From assembly GCF_002157855.1 (NCBI RefSeq), contig NZ_CP020880.1:3224001-3288000 (forward strand): DNA of 64,000 nt. The letters run 5' to 3'. The first letter of the stretch is position 1. Each line of letters opens with the position of its first letter. The DNA is from Sutcliffiella horikoshii (GTDB lineage Bacteria > Bacillota > Bacilli > Bacillales > Bacillaceae_I). The translations under genes and the position numbers were made by a program. The notes under the pieces are model-generated. The model did not search any database. It was not told the origin of the DNA and saw only the letters and a list, made by a program, of their open reading frames with translations. This document shows, piece by piece, positions 1 through 8,462 of the stretch.

Positions 1-227
1 TTCACTAATTGAATGCGCTTACCATTTACAATTAACGCATTGTCTTCTGCGTAAACATCCGCGTCAAAGCGTCCATGGTTTGTGTCATATTTAATAAGGT
101 GAGCTAGCGTTTCCGCAGGGTAGCTCGCATTGATTGCAACGATATTTAAGCCTTCTTCTTGGATGGCGCGTCTGAATACCATTCTCCCAATTCGTCCAAA
201 CCCGTTAATTGCAACCTTTGCCTTCAT
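1..227 (-). CDS. gapB: Glyceraldehyde-3-phosphate dehydrogenase, gluconeogenic type (5' part only)
   Basis: The first 75 codons are present; the gene runs off the left edge. The product starts MKAKVAINGFGRIGRMVFRR, the Rossmann NAD(P)-binding opening of GAPDH, followed by NASY and a HLIKYDTNHGRFD stretch typical of the family. NASY in place of the usual N-D after the second strand fits the NADP-preferring, gluconeogenic GapB rather than glycolytic GapA (family knowledge). The ATG at 227 has an AAAGGGGA ribosome binding site. Upstream lie a promoter and two CcpN-like boxes, which independently support gapB. The catalytic cysteine lies outside the window. Confidence 0.9.
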   Translation of the reverse strand, partial: MKAKVAINGFGRIGRMVFRRAIQEEGLNIVAINASYPAETLAHLIKYDTNHGRFDADVYAEDNALIVNGKRIQLV

Positions 228-249
228 GTAAATTCCCCTTTTCTGTATA

Positions 250-294
250 TATGTTATACTTATTAATCTGTTATCCTGCAATTAGTATAACATA
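250..294 (-). promoter_or_regulatory. gapB promoter with two CcpN-like operator boxes
   Basis: Read on the minus strand, TTGCAG (276-281) and TATAAC (253-258) are separated by 17 bp, a good sigma-A promoter for gapB. The 11-mer TATGTTATACT lies on the plus strand at 250-260 and its exact reverse complement at 284-294. Both match the CcpN consensus TRTGHYATAYW known from B. subtilis gapB and pckA. One box covers the -10 and the other sits just upstream of the -35, which would suit repression during growth on glycolytic carbon. Confidence 0.75.
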
Positions 295-320
295 TTTAAT
301 TTCTATATGTCATGTAAAAA

Positions 321-358
321 GTACAAAAAGGGCATATCCCTATTTTTGGATATGCCCT
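321..358 (-). terminator. Rho-independent terminator after coaE
   Basis: AGGGCATATCC (329-339) and GGATATGCCCT (348-358) form a perfect 11-bp stem. On the minus strand it is followed by TTTTTG, so it would end leftward transcription from the coaE group before gapB. Confidence 0.8.
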
Positions 359-380
359 AGAGTTAGTATTTGGTTTTACG

Positions 381-504
381 GTTGATCTCCGTTCCAGGCG
401 CTTCGCTTTCCACGGGCGGTCCGGAAGGCTACGGAAGCGATTCATCGCACGAAGAAAATGCGTTAGCATTTTCGAGGAGTCTCGCGCCTTCCACTGCGAT
501 CAAC
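381..504. repeat. Dispersed intergenic palindrome, type A, copy 1
   Basis: The element begins GTTGAT and ends ATCAAC. It carries the internal blocks CAGGCGCTTCGCTTTCC, CGGGCGGTCCG and GAGGAGTCTCGCGCCTTCCA shared with the copies at 8187-8313 and 37765-37889 in the opposite orientation. The middle differs from those copies. It is GC-richer than its surroundings and has no credible reading frame. It lies between coaE and its terminator. Confidence 0.85.
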
Positions 505-510
505 TCTGGG

Positions 511-1110
511 TTACTGGATATGCCAGTTGGTTAGTATGTCATTTAGTTGTTGTTCTGTTTTGGTGACGGATCCGTTGTTGTCGATGACGGCATGGGAGAG
601 TTTAACTTTTTCGGTAAGGGGCATCTGGGATCGTATTCTGTCTGTTGCTTCCTTTTCAGATAAGTCGTTTCTCTCCATTAAGCGTTTCAGCTGGGTTGCC
701 TCCGTTACATAGACGAGTAATGTTTTATCTACAAGGTGAGTCAGCTTGCTTTCAAAAAGCAGGGGAATATCCATGACCACCACTTCATGGCCATCTTCCA
801 AGAATTTTTGGGTCTTTTCTTTCATGCTTGTTCTGATGCTTGGGTGCATGATGTTGTTCAACTTTTGCCGTTTAGTCTCATCCTGAAAAATAATGCTACC
901 TAGTTTTGGTCTGTTCAGTGTTTTGTCGTCGTTAAGTATTTCAGTCCCAAACTCTTTTACAAGTTCTTTATATGTATCTGTACCAATTTCCACGACTTCT
1001 CGAGCCACGATATCAGCATCCACAATCGGAATGTTTTTATCGCGCAGCATATTGGCCACTGTGCTTTTACCGCTTGCTATTCCTCCAGTTAGTCCTATAA
1101 CCAATGGCAT
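511..1110 (-). CDS. coaE: Dephospho-CoA kinase
   Basis: This enzyme phosphorylates the ribose 3'-OH of dephospho-CoA, the last step of coenzyme A synthesis, in the cytosol. The P-loop GLTGGIASGKST is at residues 6-17, followed by VDADIVAREVV and the IPLLFES motif of the CoaE family. At 199 residues the length is normal. The ATG at 1110 is preferred to the one at 1116 because the AGGAGG site is too close to the latter. It is the last gene of a leftward polA-mutM-ytaF-coaE cluster, as in other Bacillus. Confidence 0.95.
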   Translation of the reverse strand: MPLVIGLTGGIASGKSTVANMLRDKNIPIVDADIVAREVVEIGTDTYKELVKEFGTEILNDDKTLNRPKLGSIIFQDETKRQKLNNIMHPSIRTSMKEKTQKFLEDGHEVVVMDIPLLFESKLTHLVDKTLLVYVTEATQLKRLMERNDLSEKEATDRIRSQMPLTEKVKLSHAVIDNNGSVTKTEQQLNDILTNWHIQ

Positions 1111-1166
1111 GTCCATTCCTCCTTTTCAAAAGAGAGGCTGCGCTACACAACCTCTAGTGTTTCTAC

Positions 1167-1808
1167 TTACATTTTAATAATTCCGATAACAATAAGTAAT
1201 ACGCCTGGTAAAAAGGAGAACTTGTTAATCCACGAAACGGTGGAGAACACCCTTCCTAATTTTATCCCAGTGATCACAAATAACGAACTCATCACAGCTA
1301 CTGAAATGGCCATCACACCGGGAGAATAACCAAGCAAGGCTGCACCGATTCCCGCTCCAAAAGCATCAAGGGACAGGGCAATGCCAAGAAAAAAGGCCTC
1401 TAACCCGGTGATGGAGCCTGAACGGTCAAAGTCTGCTTCTGTTGGCTTTCTCAAAATGTTGATGACAACACCGAGTGATTTGATTTCAAGATTGAACAAT
1501 ATGCGTTCATCTGCAAAAGAGGTACTGTCTTCGGCTGTACTGGCACGGAAAAACTGATAGAGAACCCACATTCCTAATAGGATTAGAATGCTTCCACCAA
1601 TTGTCTCTGCAAAAGCAGGGGAGAGAAATTTCATAAGTATGGTGCCTACTAACATGGCAAGCAAAAGCGAGACGGCCGAACAACACGCGATGATACTGAT
1701 TGATTTAAGCGGCATATGCATTTTTCTTAGGCCATATGTCAAGCCAACACTAAAGCTATCCAGACTAACGGCAAAGGCTAGTAGAATAAGTGAGATGTAT
1801 GGAATCAT
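1167..1808 (-). CDS. ytaF: Sporulation-associated membrane protein YtaF (MntP-like fold)
   Basis: This is a 213-residue polytopic membrane protein with about six hydrophobic segments. Two similar halves each carry an SLDSFSVG / SLDAFGAG motif (near residues 15 and 125), the duplicated signature of the MntP/YtaF family. The related MntP exports Mn2+, but the substrate of YtaF is not established; B. subtilis ytaF is expressed during sporulation. The ATG at 1808 follows GGGAGG with good spacing; the upstream in-frame start at 1832 has none. It lies between mutM and coaE. Confidence 0.85.
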   Translation of the reverse strand: MIPYISLILLAFAVSLDSFSVGLTYGLRKMHMPLKSISIIACCSAVSLLLAMLVGTILMKFLSPAFAETIGGSILILLGMWVLYQFFRASTAEDSTSFADERILFNLEIKSLGVVINILRKPTEADFDRSGSITGLEAFFLGIALSLDAFGAGIGAALLGYSPGVMAISVAVMSSLFVITGIKLGRVFSTVSWINKFSFLPGVLLIVIGIIKM

Positions 1809-1907
1809 TAAGAGCTCCTCCCTAACTATCACTAGGATAGTATATGGCAGGAGCCCATTCGATGTGTTCTAATTATTTTTACTCTAACTCCCTTTTGCCT
1901 TACAATC

Positions 1908-1955
1908 CGAGTGTTCGCTTTCCAGGGGCTGTGCTTGAGCCTAACTTGGGGGCCA
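1908..1955. repeat. Fragment of dispersed intergenic palindrome
   Basis: About 45 bp resembling the left half of the type B element: TTCGCTTTCC, then GGGGCTGTGCTTGAGCCT. The right half is missing. It lies 40 bp from a complete copy, suggesting a decayed tandem insertion. Confidence 0.5.
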
Positions 1956-1996
1956 CTAAAAAGTCTGTCTATGAATTTAAATATTGGATAGACACC

Positions 1997-2122
1997 GCTG
2001 TGGATTTTCGCAAATGGCTTCGCTTTCCTAGGGGCGCTGCTTGAGCCTCCTCACTTCGTTGCGGGGTCTCAACCTAGCGCTATCTCCCTCAGGAGTCTTC
2101 GCCTTTTGCTCCAATCCACAGC
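1997..2122. repeat. Dispersed intergenic palindrome, type B, copy 1
   Basis: The ends GCTGTGGATT and AATCCACAGC are inverted repeats. The inner arms GCAAATGGC and GCCTTTTGC also pair. Internal blocks CTTCGCTTTCC, GTGCTTGAGCCTCCTCACTT and GGGGTCTCAACCTA are shared with the copies at 5850, 7982, 12662 and 17480. Confidence 0.85.
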
Positions 2123-2194
2123 TCAAAATTACCAAATACTATATCATATCAGTTTTTCAGTGGCCTCCAATACTTCAGGTATAAAGGCGTTACT

Positions 2195-3031
2195 TTACTC
2201 TAATGGTTTTGGCTGGCATTGGGGGCAGGTGTGGGTGCCTCTGCCGGCTACGACTGTTTTTTCGATTTCATGGCCACATTTTCTGCAAGGCTCTCCTTTA
2301 CGGCCGTAGACGAAAAGCTCGAGCTGGAACATGCCGATTTGACCTTGAGAGTTTACATAGGAACGGATTGTACTTCCACCTTTGTCGACAGCTTCTTGAA
2401 GAGTCAGGACTATTTCGCGTTGCAGCTCTATCAGCTCTTTTTCATTTAAACTGCTTGAGATTCTCTCAGGATGAATACCCGCTCTGAATAACGCCTCATC
2501 CACGTATATATTACCTAAGCCCACAACAACTGTTTGATCTAATAGGACTGCTTTGATATTCCGGTTTGTTTTGGCAAGTCTTTCTTTAAGAAGATCAAGG
2601 TTGAACTCATCCTCAAATGGTTCAGGTCCCAGACTTGCAAGCGATTTGGCTGCAAGTTCCTCTCCTTTTTTATAAAGATGAAGCGTACCGAACTTGCGAA
2701 CATCCTGGTAGCGAAGTTCGGTGCCGTCCTCAAAATAGAAGAACACGTGGGTATGTTTATTTGCCGGCTCCTCTTTCTGAAAGAGGCCATATTTGCCCTC
2801 CATTCGCAAATGAGAAACCATGCAATAATCGGTAAGGTAGAAGAGAAGAAATTTCCCCCTTCTTCCGATTTTCACAATTTCCTGCCCAATGAGCATTTCC
2901 TCAAAAAGAGCGGCATCATCCGGCTCTTTAATCATTTTGGGCCATAAGACTTTCACCTGTTTGATTGTTTTCCCTTGTACAAGCTCGACCAGTGTTTTTC
3001 TGACCGTTTCAACCTCAGGAAGTTCTGGCAT
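2195..3031 (-). CDS. mutM: Formamidopyrimidine-DNA glycosylase (Fpg/MutM)
   Basis: This bifunctional base-excision repair enzyme removes 8-oxoguanine and formamidopyrimidines and nicks the abasic site. The start MPELPEVETV supplies the catalytic Pro2 and Glu3 after loss of Met1. A helix-two-turn-helix region (VVGLGNIYVDEALF, about 165-178) and a C-terminal zinc finger with four cysteines (CRKC ... CPQC, about 251-273) complete the family layout. At 278 residues it is full length. Its start is 24 bp downstream of the polA stop, so the two are probably co-transcribed. Confidence 0.97.
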   Translation of the reverse strand: MPELPEVETVRKTLVELVQGKTIKQVKVLWPKMIKEPDDAALFEEMLIGQEIVKIGRRGKFLLFYLTDYCMVSHLRMEGKYGLFQKEEPANKHTHVFFYFEDGTELRYQDVRKFGTLHLYKKGEELAAKSLASLGPEPFEDEFNLDLLKERLAKTNRNIKAVLLDQTVVVGLGNIYVDEALFRAGIHPERISSSLNEKELIELQREIVLTLQEAVDKGGSTIRSYVNSQGQIGMFQLELFVYGRKGEPCRKCGHEIEKTVVAGRGTHTCPQCQPKPLE

Positions 3032-3055
3032 GGTAACACATCCTCATAAAAACAA

Positions 3056-5689
3056 TTATTTCGCGTCGTACCATGTAGAGCCATAGGAGTAATCTACCTT
3101 AAGAGGTACCTTTAATTCCACGGCTTGCTCCATTACTTCTGGTACGATCTTCTTTAATTTTTCAATTTCATCTTTAGGAGCCTCAAATACAAGTTCATCA
3201 TGTACTTGCAAGAGAACTTTAGATTTCATATTTTCTTCTTCCAGTCTGTTTGCCATATCAATCATTGCTTTTTTAATGATATCAGCGGCACTTCCTTGAA
3301 TCGGTGTATTCATCGCTGTTCTTTCAGCAAAGCTTCTTAGGTTGAAGTTACTGCTTGTGATCTCTGGTAGGTAACGGCGTCGATGCAGGAGGGTTGTAAC
3401 GTATCCCTTATCTTTTGCATCCAGGACGCTGTCTTCCATGTATTCTTTCACTCCAGGGAAGCTTTCCAAGTATCGGTCGATAAATATTTTTGCATCTTTT
3501 CTAGTAATACCCAAGCTCTGTGATAGGCCGTAATCACTGATGCCATAAACAATTCCAAAGTTTACTGCTTTTGCTTGACGACGCATATTGGAAGTGACTT
3601 CATCTTCTGAAACATGAAACACATCCATGGCGGTTTTAGTATGAATATCCGCATCTTCTTTAAATGCTTCAATCAGTTTTTCGTCATTTGCTATATGTGC
3701 AAGAACCCTTAGTTCAATTTGAGAGTAGTCGGCAGCAAAGATGACCCAGTCTTCATGGGAAGGAACAAATGCTTCTCTGATCTTTCTACCTTCCTCCAAG
3801 CGAACAGGTATATTCTGCAGGTTTGGATCAATGGAACTTAAACGCCCTGTTTGGGTTAACGCTTGATTAAAGCGAGTGTGTATTTTATGGGAATCCTCAT
3901 GAATCACCTTTAATAATCCTTCAATATACGTCGATTTCAGTTTACCTAATTGACGGTAGTGTAAGATTTGCTGAATAACTTCATGCTTTTCAGCAAGCTT
4001 TTCCAACACGTCAGCAGAAGTTGAGTAGCCTGTTTTGGTTTTCTTAACAGGTGGTAGACCAAGCTTTTCAAAAAGGATGACTCCAAGCTGCTTTGGAGAG
4101 TTAATGTTGAACTTTTCACCTGCCAGGTCAAAAATTTTCTCTTCAATTTTTTCCAGCTTCTCACCAAGATCTGTTCCCATTTCTTCTAATCGAGCCTTAT
4201 CTACTTTAATGCCGAGTGCTTCCATTTCGCCCAGCACCAATGTCAACGGCATCTCCAGCTCTTCAAATAACTCCAACTGTTCATTGTCTTTTAACTCGTG
4301 GATAAATGACTCTTTCATCTCTTGCATCGCGAAAGTCTTTCTCACCAGATGGTCTGCAACCTTTTGTTGGTGAGGAACGGCACGCTTTGCACCTTTTCCG
4401 TACACCGCTTCATCTGTTTCGATCTGATAATAGCCTTTTTTACGGGCAATTTCTGCAAGGTCTGTAGATGTCTCAGACGGATTCACGATATAAGAGGCAA
4501 TGATAAAGTCGAAGTCAATTCCGTTCAGTTCTATTCCCTTCCACTTCAATGCTACAATTGCTCTTTTGGCATCAAAAACCGTCTTTTTTCTTTTATGGTC
4601 TGAAGCAAATGCAGTAAACTCTTCTGACTGCAACGCTACTTCTGTCGGAATAAAATAGTTTCCGGTCTCATTTACAAGTGCAATTCCCTGAATATCTGCA
4701 CGGTGATAATTTTCATCCAGCACTTCCACCATAAAAAAGTTTTCCTTTGCAAAGTGCTCCTCTTTTACTTCTTCTAGTATTTCAAAGGAAATATCCTCAA
4801 GATCTTCTGTCACCGTTTCTCCATCTTCTCCAAGCTTGTCTAAAAGGGAGTTGAAACTGAGTTCTTTGAAGATATCTACCACTTTCTTTTTATCAAAGCC
4901 TTCATAAAGAAGCTCTTCTACGGTTACTTCTACAGGTGCTTCGGTCATAATAGTGGCAAGTTGCTTGCTCATGATTGCCTGCTCTTTATTATCTTCTAGC
5001 TTCTCTTTCAGTTTCTTTCCACTAACCTTGTCAATGGATTCAAGAAGTGTTTCGATGGTACCAAATTCCTTTAACAGCTTGATGGCAGTTTTTTCTCCAA
5101 CGCCAGGAACACCTGGGATGTTATCAGAAGAATCTCCCATAAGACCTTTCATGTCGATGATTTGGTCCACATTTAATCCGTATTTTTCTTCAATGAAAGC
5201 AGGTGTGTAGGAATCAACATCTGTAATGCCTTTTTTCGTAATATCGACCGTAATTTTATCAGTTGCAAGCTGCGTCAAATCTTTGTCTCCTGAAATGATT
5301 TTCACTTCATAATCATCTTTGGCTGCTTGTTGAGCAAGTGTGCCAATAATATCATCCGCCTCATATTCAGGCAGTTCGTATCTTTTTATGTTATATGCAT
5401 CCAGTAGTTCTCGAAGGAAGGAGAATTGTTCGGATAGTTCTGGTGGCGTTTTTTGGCGTCCCCCTTTGTATTCTCCGAACGTTTTATGGCGGAATGTTGT
5501 TTTGCCTGCATCAAATGCCACAAGCATATGTGTCGGCTTTTCTTCTTCTAGAATGCGCATGAGCATCATGGTAAACCCGTAAATGGCATTGGTATGTATT
5601 CCTTTTTCATTACTCAATAGCGGAAGTGCAAAGAACGCACGATAGGCAATGGAGTTTCCGTCAATTAATACTAGTTTGTTTTTTGCCAT
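3056..5689 (-). CDS. polA: DNA polymerase I
   Basis: This polymerase fills gaps in repair and removes Okazaki primers. At 877 residues it has an N-terminal 5'-3' exonuclease (KLVLIDGNSIAYRAFF at the start, then EYEADDIIGTLA), a 3'-5' exonuclease-like middle domain and a C-terminal family A polymerase (DYSQIELRVLAH; RRQAKAVNFGIVYG; QVHDELVFE). The middle domain reads FFMVEVLDE where proofreading enzymes have a DxE metal site, so proofreading is probably absent, as in other Bacillus PolI. The ATG at 5689 follows GGAGG; the longer frame to 5758 lacks a site. Confidence 0.97.
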   Translation of the reverse strand: MAKNKLVLIDGNSIAYRAFFALPLLSNEKGIHTNAIYGFTMMLMRILEEEKPTHMLVAFDAGKTTFRHKTFGEYKGGRQKTPPELSEQFSFLRELLDAYNIKRYELPEYEADDIIGTLAQQAAKDDYEVKIISGDKDLTQLATDKITVDITKKGITDVDSYTPAFIEEKYGLNVDQIIDMKGLMGDSSDNIPGVPGVGEKTAIKLLKEFGTIETLLESIDKVSGKKLKEKLEDNKEQAIMSKQLATIMTEAPVEVTVEELLYEGFDKKKVVDIFKELSFNSLLDKLGEDGETVTEDLEDISFEILEEVKEEHFAKENFFMVEVLDENYHRADIQGIALVNETGNYFIPTEVALQSEEFTAFASDHKRKKTVFDAKRAIVALKWKGIELNGIDFDFIIASYIVNPSETSTDLAEIARKKGYYQIETDEAVYGKGAKRAVPHQQKVADHLVRKTFAMQEMKESFIHELKDNEQLELFEELEMPLTLVLGEMEALGIKVDKARLEEMGTDLGEKLEKIEEKIFDLAGEKFNINSPKQLGVILFEKLGLPPVKKTKTGYSTSADVLEKLAEKHEVIQQILHYRQLGKLKSTYIEGLLKVIHEDSHKIHTRFNQALTQTGRLSSIDPNLQNIPVRLEEGRKIREAFVPSHEDWVIFAADYSQIELRVLAHIANDEKLIEAFKEDADIHTKTAMDVFHVSEDEVTSNMRRQAKAVNFGIVYGISDYGLSQSLGITRKDAKIFIDRYLESFPGVKEYMEDSVLDAKDKGYVTTLLHRRRYLPEITSSNFNLRSFAERTAMNTPIQGSAADIIKKAMIDMANRLEEENMKSKVLLQVHDELVFEAPKDEIEKLKKIVPEVMEQAVELKVPLKVDYSYGSTWYDAK

Positions 5690-5849
5690 GTTTGCTACTC
5701 CTCCTTTGTTTCTTTTTTCATTTTTCTTATGTAAGATTCTAACTATAAAAAGCCACAATTCTCCTTCTATTCTATCATGGATAAGAACAGAAACAAAAAT
5801 TGTGGCTTTGTTGTTATGAGTAGAGCTTCACTCTAAAGTTTGGTCGTTC

Positions 5850-5966
5850 CTTTTCGCTGCAGACACTCGCTTTCCGCGGGACGGTGCTTGAGCCTCACAA
5901 CGCTTCAGGGGTCTCAACCTACCGTTACTCCCCCGCTGGAGTCGAGTGCCTTCCACTCCAATTCAC
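5850..5966. repeat. Dispersed intergenic palindrome, type B, copy 2
   Basis: It contains CTCGCTTTCCGCGGGACGG, TGCTTGAGCCTCACAACG, GGGGTCTCAACCTACCG and CCCCGCTGGAGTCGAGTGCC. The inner arms GACACTCGC and GTCGAGTGCC differ from other copies yet still pair, suggesting compensatory change. It lies between hflC and polA. Confidence 0.8.
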
Positions 5967-5988
5967 TCATCTAAAAACTTTACTCTTG

Positions 5989-6921
5989 TTATTCCATTCC
6001 GCCCATTAGGAGTTTGGCGTACGGGGAGTCGGAAGGAAGAACAATGACGGTTTCTCCATCGATGGTCTTTTTATAGGACTCTAGCGTACGGTAAAGCTCA
6101 TAGAATTCTGCATCTTTAGAGAATGCATCGTTATAGACTTTAGCCGCTTCGCCTTCCCCTTGACCGCGGATAGTGTCCGCATCTGCTTCGGCTTTAGCCA
6201 ATATTTCTTTCACTTCACGGTCTGTATTTGCCATGATTCTATTTTTGTCGGCATCCCCTCGAGAAAGGTATTCTTGGGCAGTAGACTGACGTTCTGAAAT
6301 CATTCGTGTGAACACGGCAGCTTCATTTTCAGGTGGCAGGTCCGTTCTTCTCATGCGGACATCCGTCACGATAATTCCATATTGATCTCTTGCCAGCAGT
6401 TCATTCACTCTATCTGTTACCCTGTCATTCAAGCTTCCTCTTGATGACTTCTCATCGTTAATAATATCATCATAGTTTAATTGTCCAAGCTCTGTTCTGA
6501 CTACAGAAAATACAAACTCAGACATTTTTGTTTCTGCATTTATAAGGCTTGCTAAGTTACTGATCATTAATTCAGGATCTTCTACTCTCCAAACTACATA
6601 ATTATCAATAAGCATTCGTTTCTTATCGCGAGTGTTTATTTCAGCACTTGCTTCATCATATAACATTTGATATTTTGGCACAGTCGTTACTGACTGAATA
6701 AAAGGTGTTTTGAAGTTCAAGCCAGGCTCTTCTACAATTTTTACTACTTCTCCAAATTGTCTAACAACCTTATATTCTCCTTCTTTTACAACAAATACAT
6801 TGGCAAGGATCACTCCAAGAGCGATAAGAATCACTGCTCCAATTAATCCTCCACGGATAATGGTTTTCCATTGCATATCAGGCTTTTTCTTTTCAAGATT
6901 GATAATGTTTTGATCACTCAT
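5989..6921 (-). CDS. hflC: HflC, SPFH/band 7 membrane protein
   Basis: One N-terminal membrane segment (about residues 22-44) is followed by a band 7 domain (VKEGEYKVVRQFGEVV, then RRTDLPPENEAAVFTRM) and an Ala/Glu-rich coiled coil (RQSTAQEYLSRGDADKNRIM). In other bacteria HflC pairs with HflK in a large ring that controls the membrane protease FtsH; that role is inferred here. The ATG at 6921 overlaps the end of hflK (AATGAGTGA), implying translational coupling. FtsH itself is not in the window. Confidence 0.9.
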   Translation of the reverse strand: MSDQNIINLEKKKPDMQWKTIIRGGLIGAVILIALGVILANVFVVKEGEYKVVRQFGEVVKIVEEPGLNFKTPFIQSVTTVPKYQMLYDEASAEINTRDKKRMLIDNYVVWRVEDPELMISNLASLINAETKMSEFVFSVVRTELGQLNYDDIINDEKSSRGSLNDRVTDRVNELLARDQYGIIVTDVRMRRTDLPPENEAAVFTRMISERQSTAQEYLSRGDADKNRIMANTDREVKEILAKAEADADTIRGQGEGEAAKVYNDAFSKDAEFYELYRTLESYKKTIDGETVIVLPSDSPYAKLLMGGME

Positions 6922-7882
6922 TGTTCCCACTTCCTTCCGGGTTCGCTGGTGGTTTTGGTGCTGGGTTTTCGGTTCGGAGCGGGAAATATTTCATTGTATT
7001 GCCATCATCATTCATAATGTAGATTTCGGCATACGGTAATACTTCTTCCATAGTTTCTAAAATAAGACGCTTCCTTGTTAATTCCGGAGCATTCACGTAT
7101 TCTTTATACAAGGAATTGAATTTCGCTACGTCACCACGTGCACGTTCAATTCTTTCTGCTTTTTCTCCCTCTGCTTTGGAAATGATCGCGTCCTTTTCCC
7201 CTTCAGCTTCATTCATACGCTGATTTTGATATCTTTTCGCTTCATTGTTTTTTGTGTTTTCCATCTCACGTGCATCTGTTACATCTGTAAAAGCTTTACG
7301 AACCTCTTCATTTGGCAATTCCACATCCTGAAGGTTGACAGATGTAATGGAAATACCAATATCATAAGTTTCCATTAGCGATGTAAGCAAGTCAAAAACC
7401 TCTACTTCAATCTGTGCTTTTCCTGAAGTCAATGCTTCATCGATCTGAGTGCTTCCGATAATACTACGTAATGATGCAGATGTAGCATTGTAAAGGACAG
7501 CCTGCGGATCATCACTATTGAATAAGTATTTTCCCGGTTCGCTTATTTTCCACATAACAACCATATCTGCCAAGACGATATTCTCGTCACCTGTTATCAT
7601 TTTTGTATCGTTGGTGAATTCAACTATTTCTCCATCTTTTTCTTCATAGCCGAATTGTAAACTGAATGTCTCCTTAGACATTGTCTCTACGGTTTGGATT
7701 GGCCAAGGCATCTTAAAATGTAGCCCCGGTTCACTGATTCCTTCTTCTACTTTTCCAAATGTCATGATCACAGCTTGTTCTGATTGATCTACCGTGTACC
7801 ATGACGTTAAAGCAACTGACCCTATGACAGCAGCAAGTATTACAAGAAAAACGGTCGTGTAAATTCGCTTTAAACTCATCAA
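6914..7882 (-). CDS. hflK: HflK, SPFH/band 7 membrane protein
   Basis: This is the 322-residue partner of HflC. It has a short N-terminal tail, one membrane segment (about residues 8-28), a band 7 domain (YTVDQSEQAVIMTFGKVEEG onward) and a charged coiled coil (RYQNQRMNEAEGEKDAIIS). The C-terminus is rich in Pro, Asn and Gly. The start is TTG at 7882 with GGGGAG nine bases upstream; ATG at 7879 is possible. In B. subtilis phoR adjoins polA with no hflKC between, so this pair is a lineage-specific addition. Confidence 0.88.
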   Translation of the reverse strand: MMSLKRIYTTVFLVILAAVIGSVALTSWYTVDQSEQAVIMTFGKVEEGISEPGLHFKMPWPIQTVETMSKETFSLQFGYEEKDGEIVEFTNDTKMITGDENIVLADMVVMWKISEPGKYLFNSDDPQAVLYNATSASLRSIIGSTQIDEALTSGKAQIEVEVFDLLTSLMETYDIGISITSVNLQDVELPNEEVRKAFTDVTDAREMENTKNNEAKRYQNQRMNEAEGEKDAIISKAEGEKAERIERARGDVAKFNSLYKEYVNAPELTRKRLILETMEEVLPYAEIYIMNDDGNTMKYFPLRTENPAPKPPANPEGSGNNE

Positions 7883-7981
7883 AGTTGTACTCTCCCCTTT
7901 TTATGTTCTCCATAACTTATACGTATGAAAAAAGGGAAGGTTTCATTATTTAAATGTATTTAAGTTGCTTGGTTATGCTCC

Positions 7982-8108
7982 GCTGTTAATTTCCGCAAAT
8001 GGCTTCGCTTTCCGCGGGACGGTGCTTGAGCCTCCTCACTTCGTTGCGGGGTCTCAATCTACCGTTACTCCCCCGCTGGAGTCTTCGCCTTTTGCTCCAA
8101 TTAACAGC
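7982..8108. repeat. Dispersed intergenic palindrome, type B, copy 3
   Basis: Ends GCTGTTAATT and AATTAACAGC are perfect inverted repeats of 10 bp. The inner arms GCAAATGGC and GCCTTTTGC also pair. The centre carries CTTCGCTTTCCGCGGGACGG and CCGTTACTCCCCCGCTGGAG as in other copies. Confidence 0.88.
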
Positions 8109-8186
8109 TGGAAATTGCGAGTACGAAACTTTAATAGTTTTCAATTTACGTGTAAAAATTATTAAATATGGTGAATGAAGTACCTT

Positions 8187-8313
8187 GTTGATTGGAGTGG
8201 AAGGCGCGTAGACGCCCGCAGGAGGAAGGGACAGGTGAGACCCCACAGGCTGCAAGCCGAGGAGGCTAACGGACCGCCCGCAGGCAAGCGAAGCGCCTGG
8301 AACGGAAATCAAC
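8187..8313. repeat. Dispersed intergenic palindrome, type A, copy 2
   Basis: Begins GTTGATT and ends AATCAAC. It carries GTGGAAGGCGCGTAGACGCC, GGAGGAAGGGACAG and GGACCGCCCGCAGGCAAGCG. Nearly the same sequence recurs at 37765-37889, and the reverse complement of its ends at 381-504. It lies 79 bp from a type B copy. Confidence 0.88.
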
Positions 8314-8344
8314 AGAATTGTATACTTTCTTAGTTTTAAAACAA

Positions 8345-8376
8345 AAAGAAGGAGAGAGCAGGGTGGGCTCTCTCCT
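8345..8376 (-). terminator. Terminator after phoR
   Basis: GGAGAGAGC (8351-8359) and GCTCTCTCC (8367-8375) form a 9-bp stem. On the minus strand it is followed by TTCTTTTTGTTTT, a typical U-tract. Confidence 0.8.
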
Positions 8377-8462
8377 CTTCCAAAATTGGCTCCTTGGATG
8401 AAGGGGTTTTCATAGATTATATTAACAAAGGTTTGTAAAGGACCTATGAAAGACATGTAAAG

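Larger units (their letters stand above)
1833..2194. other. Intergenic region ytaF-mutM, filled by repeats
   Basis: No gene is credible here. The stretch holds a fragment of the dispersed palindrome family (1908-1955) and one full copy (1997-2122), with AT-rich sequence between them. Confidence 0.7.
7883..8462. other. Intergenic region hflK-phoR, repeats and terminator
   Basis: About 580 bp without a credible gene. It holds two dispersed palindromes, type B (7982-8108) and type A (8187-8313), and the phoR terminator (8345-8376). Open frames across it are repeat-derived, with the amino-acid bias of the palindromes. Confidence 0.7.
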
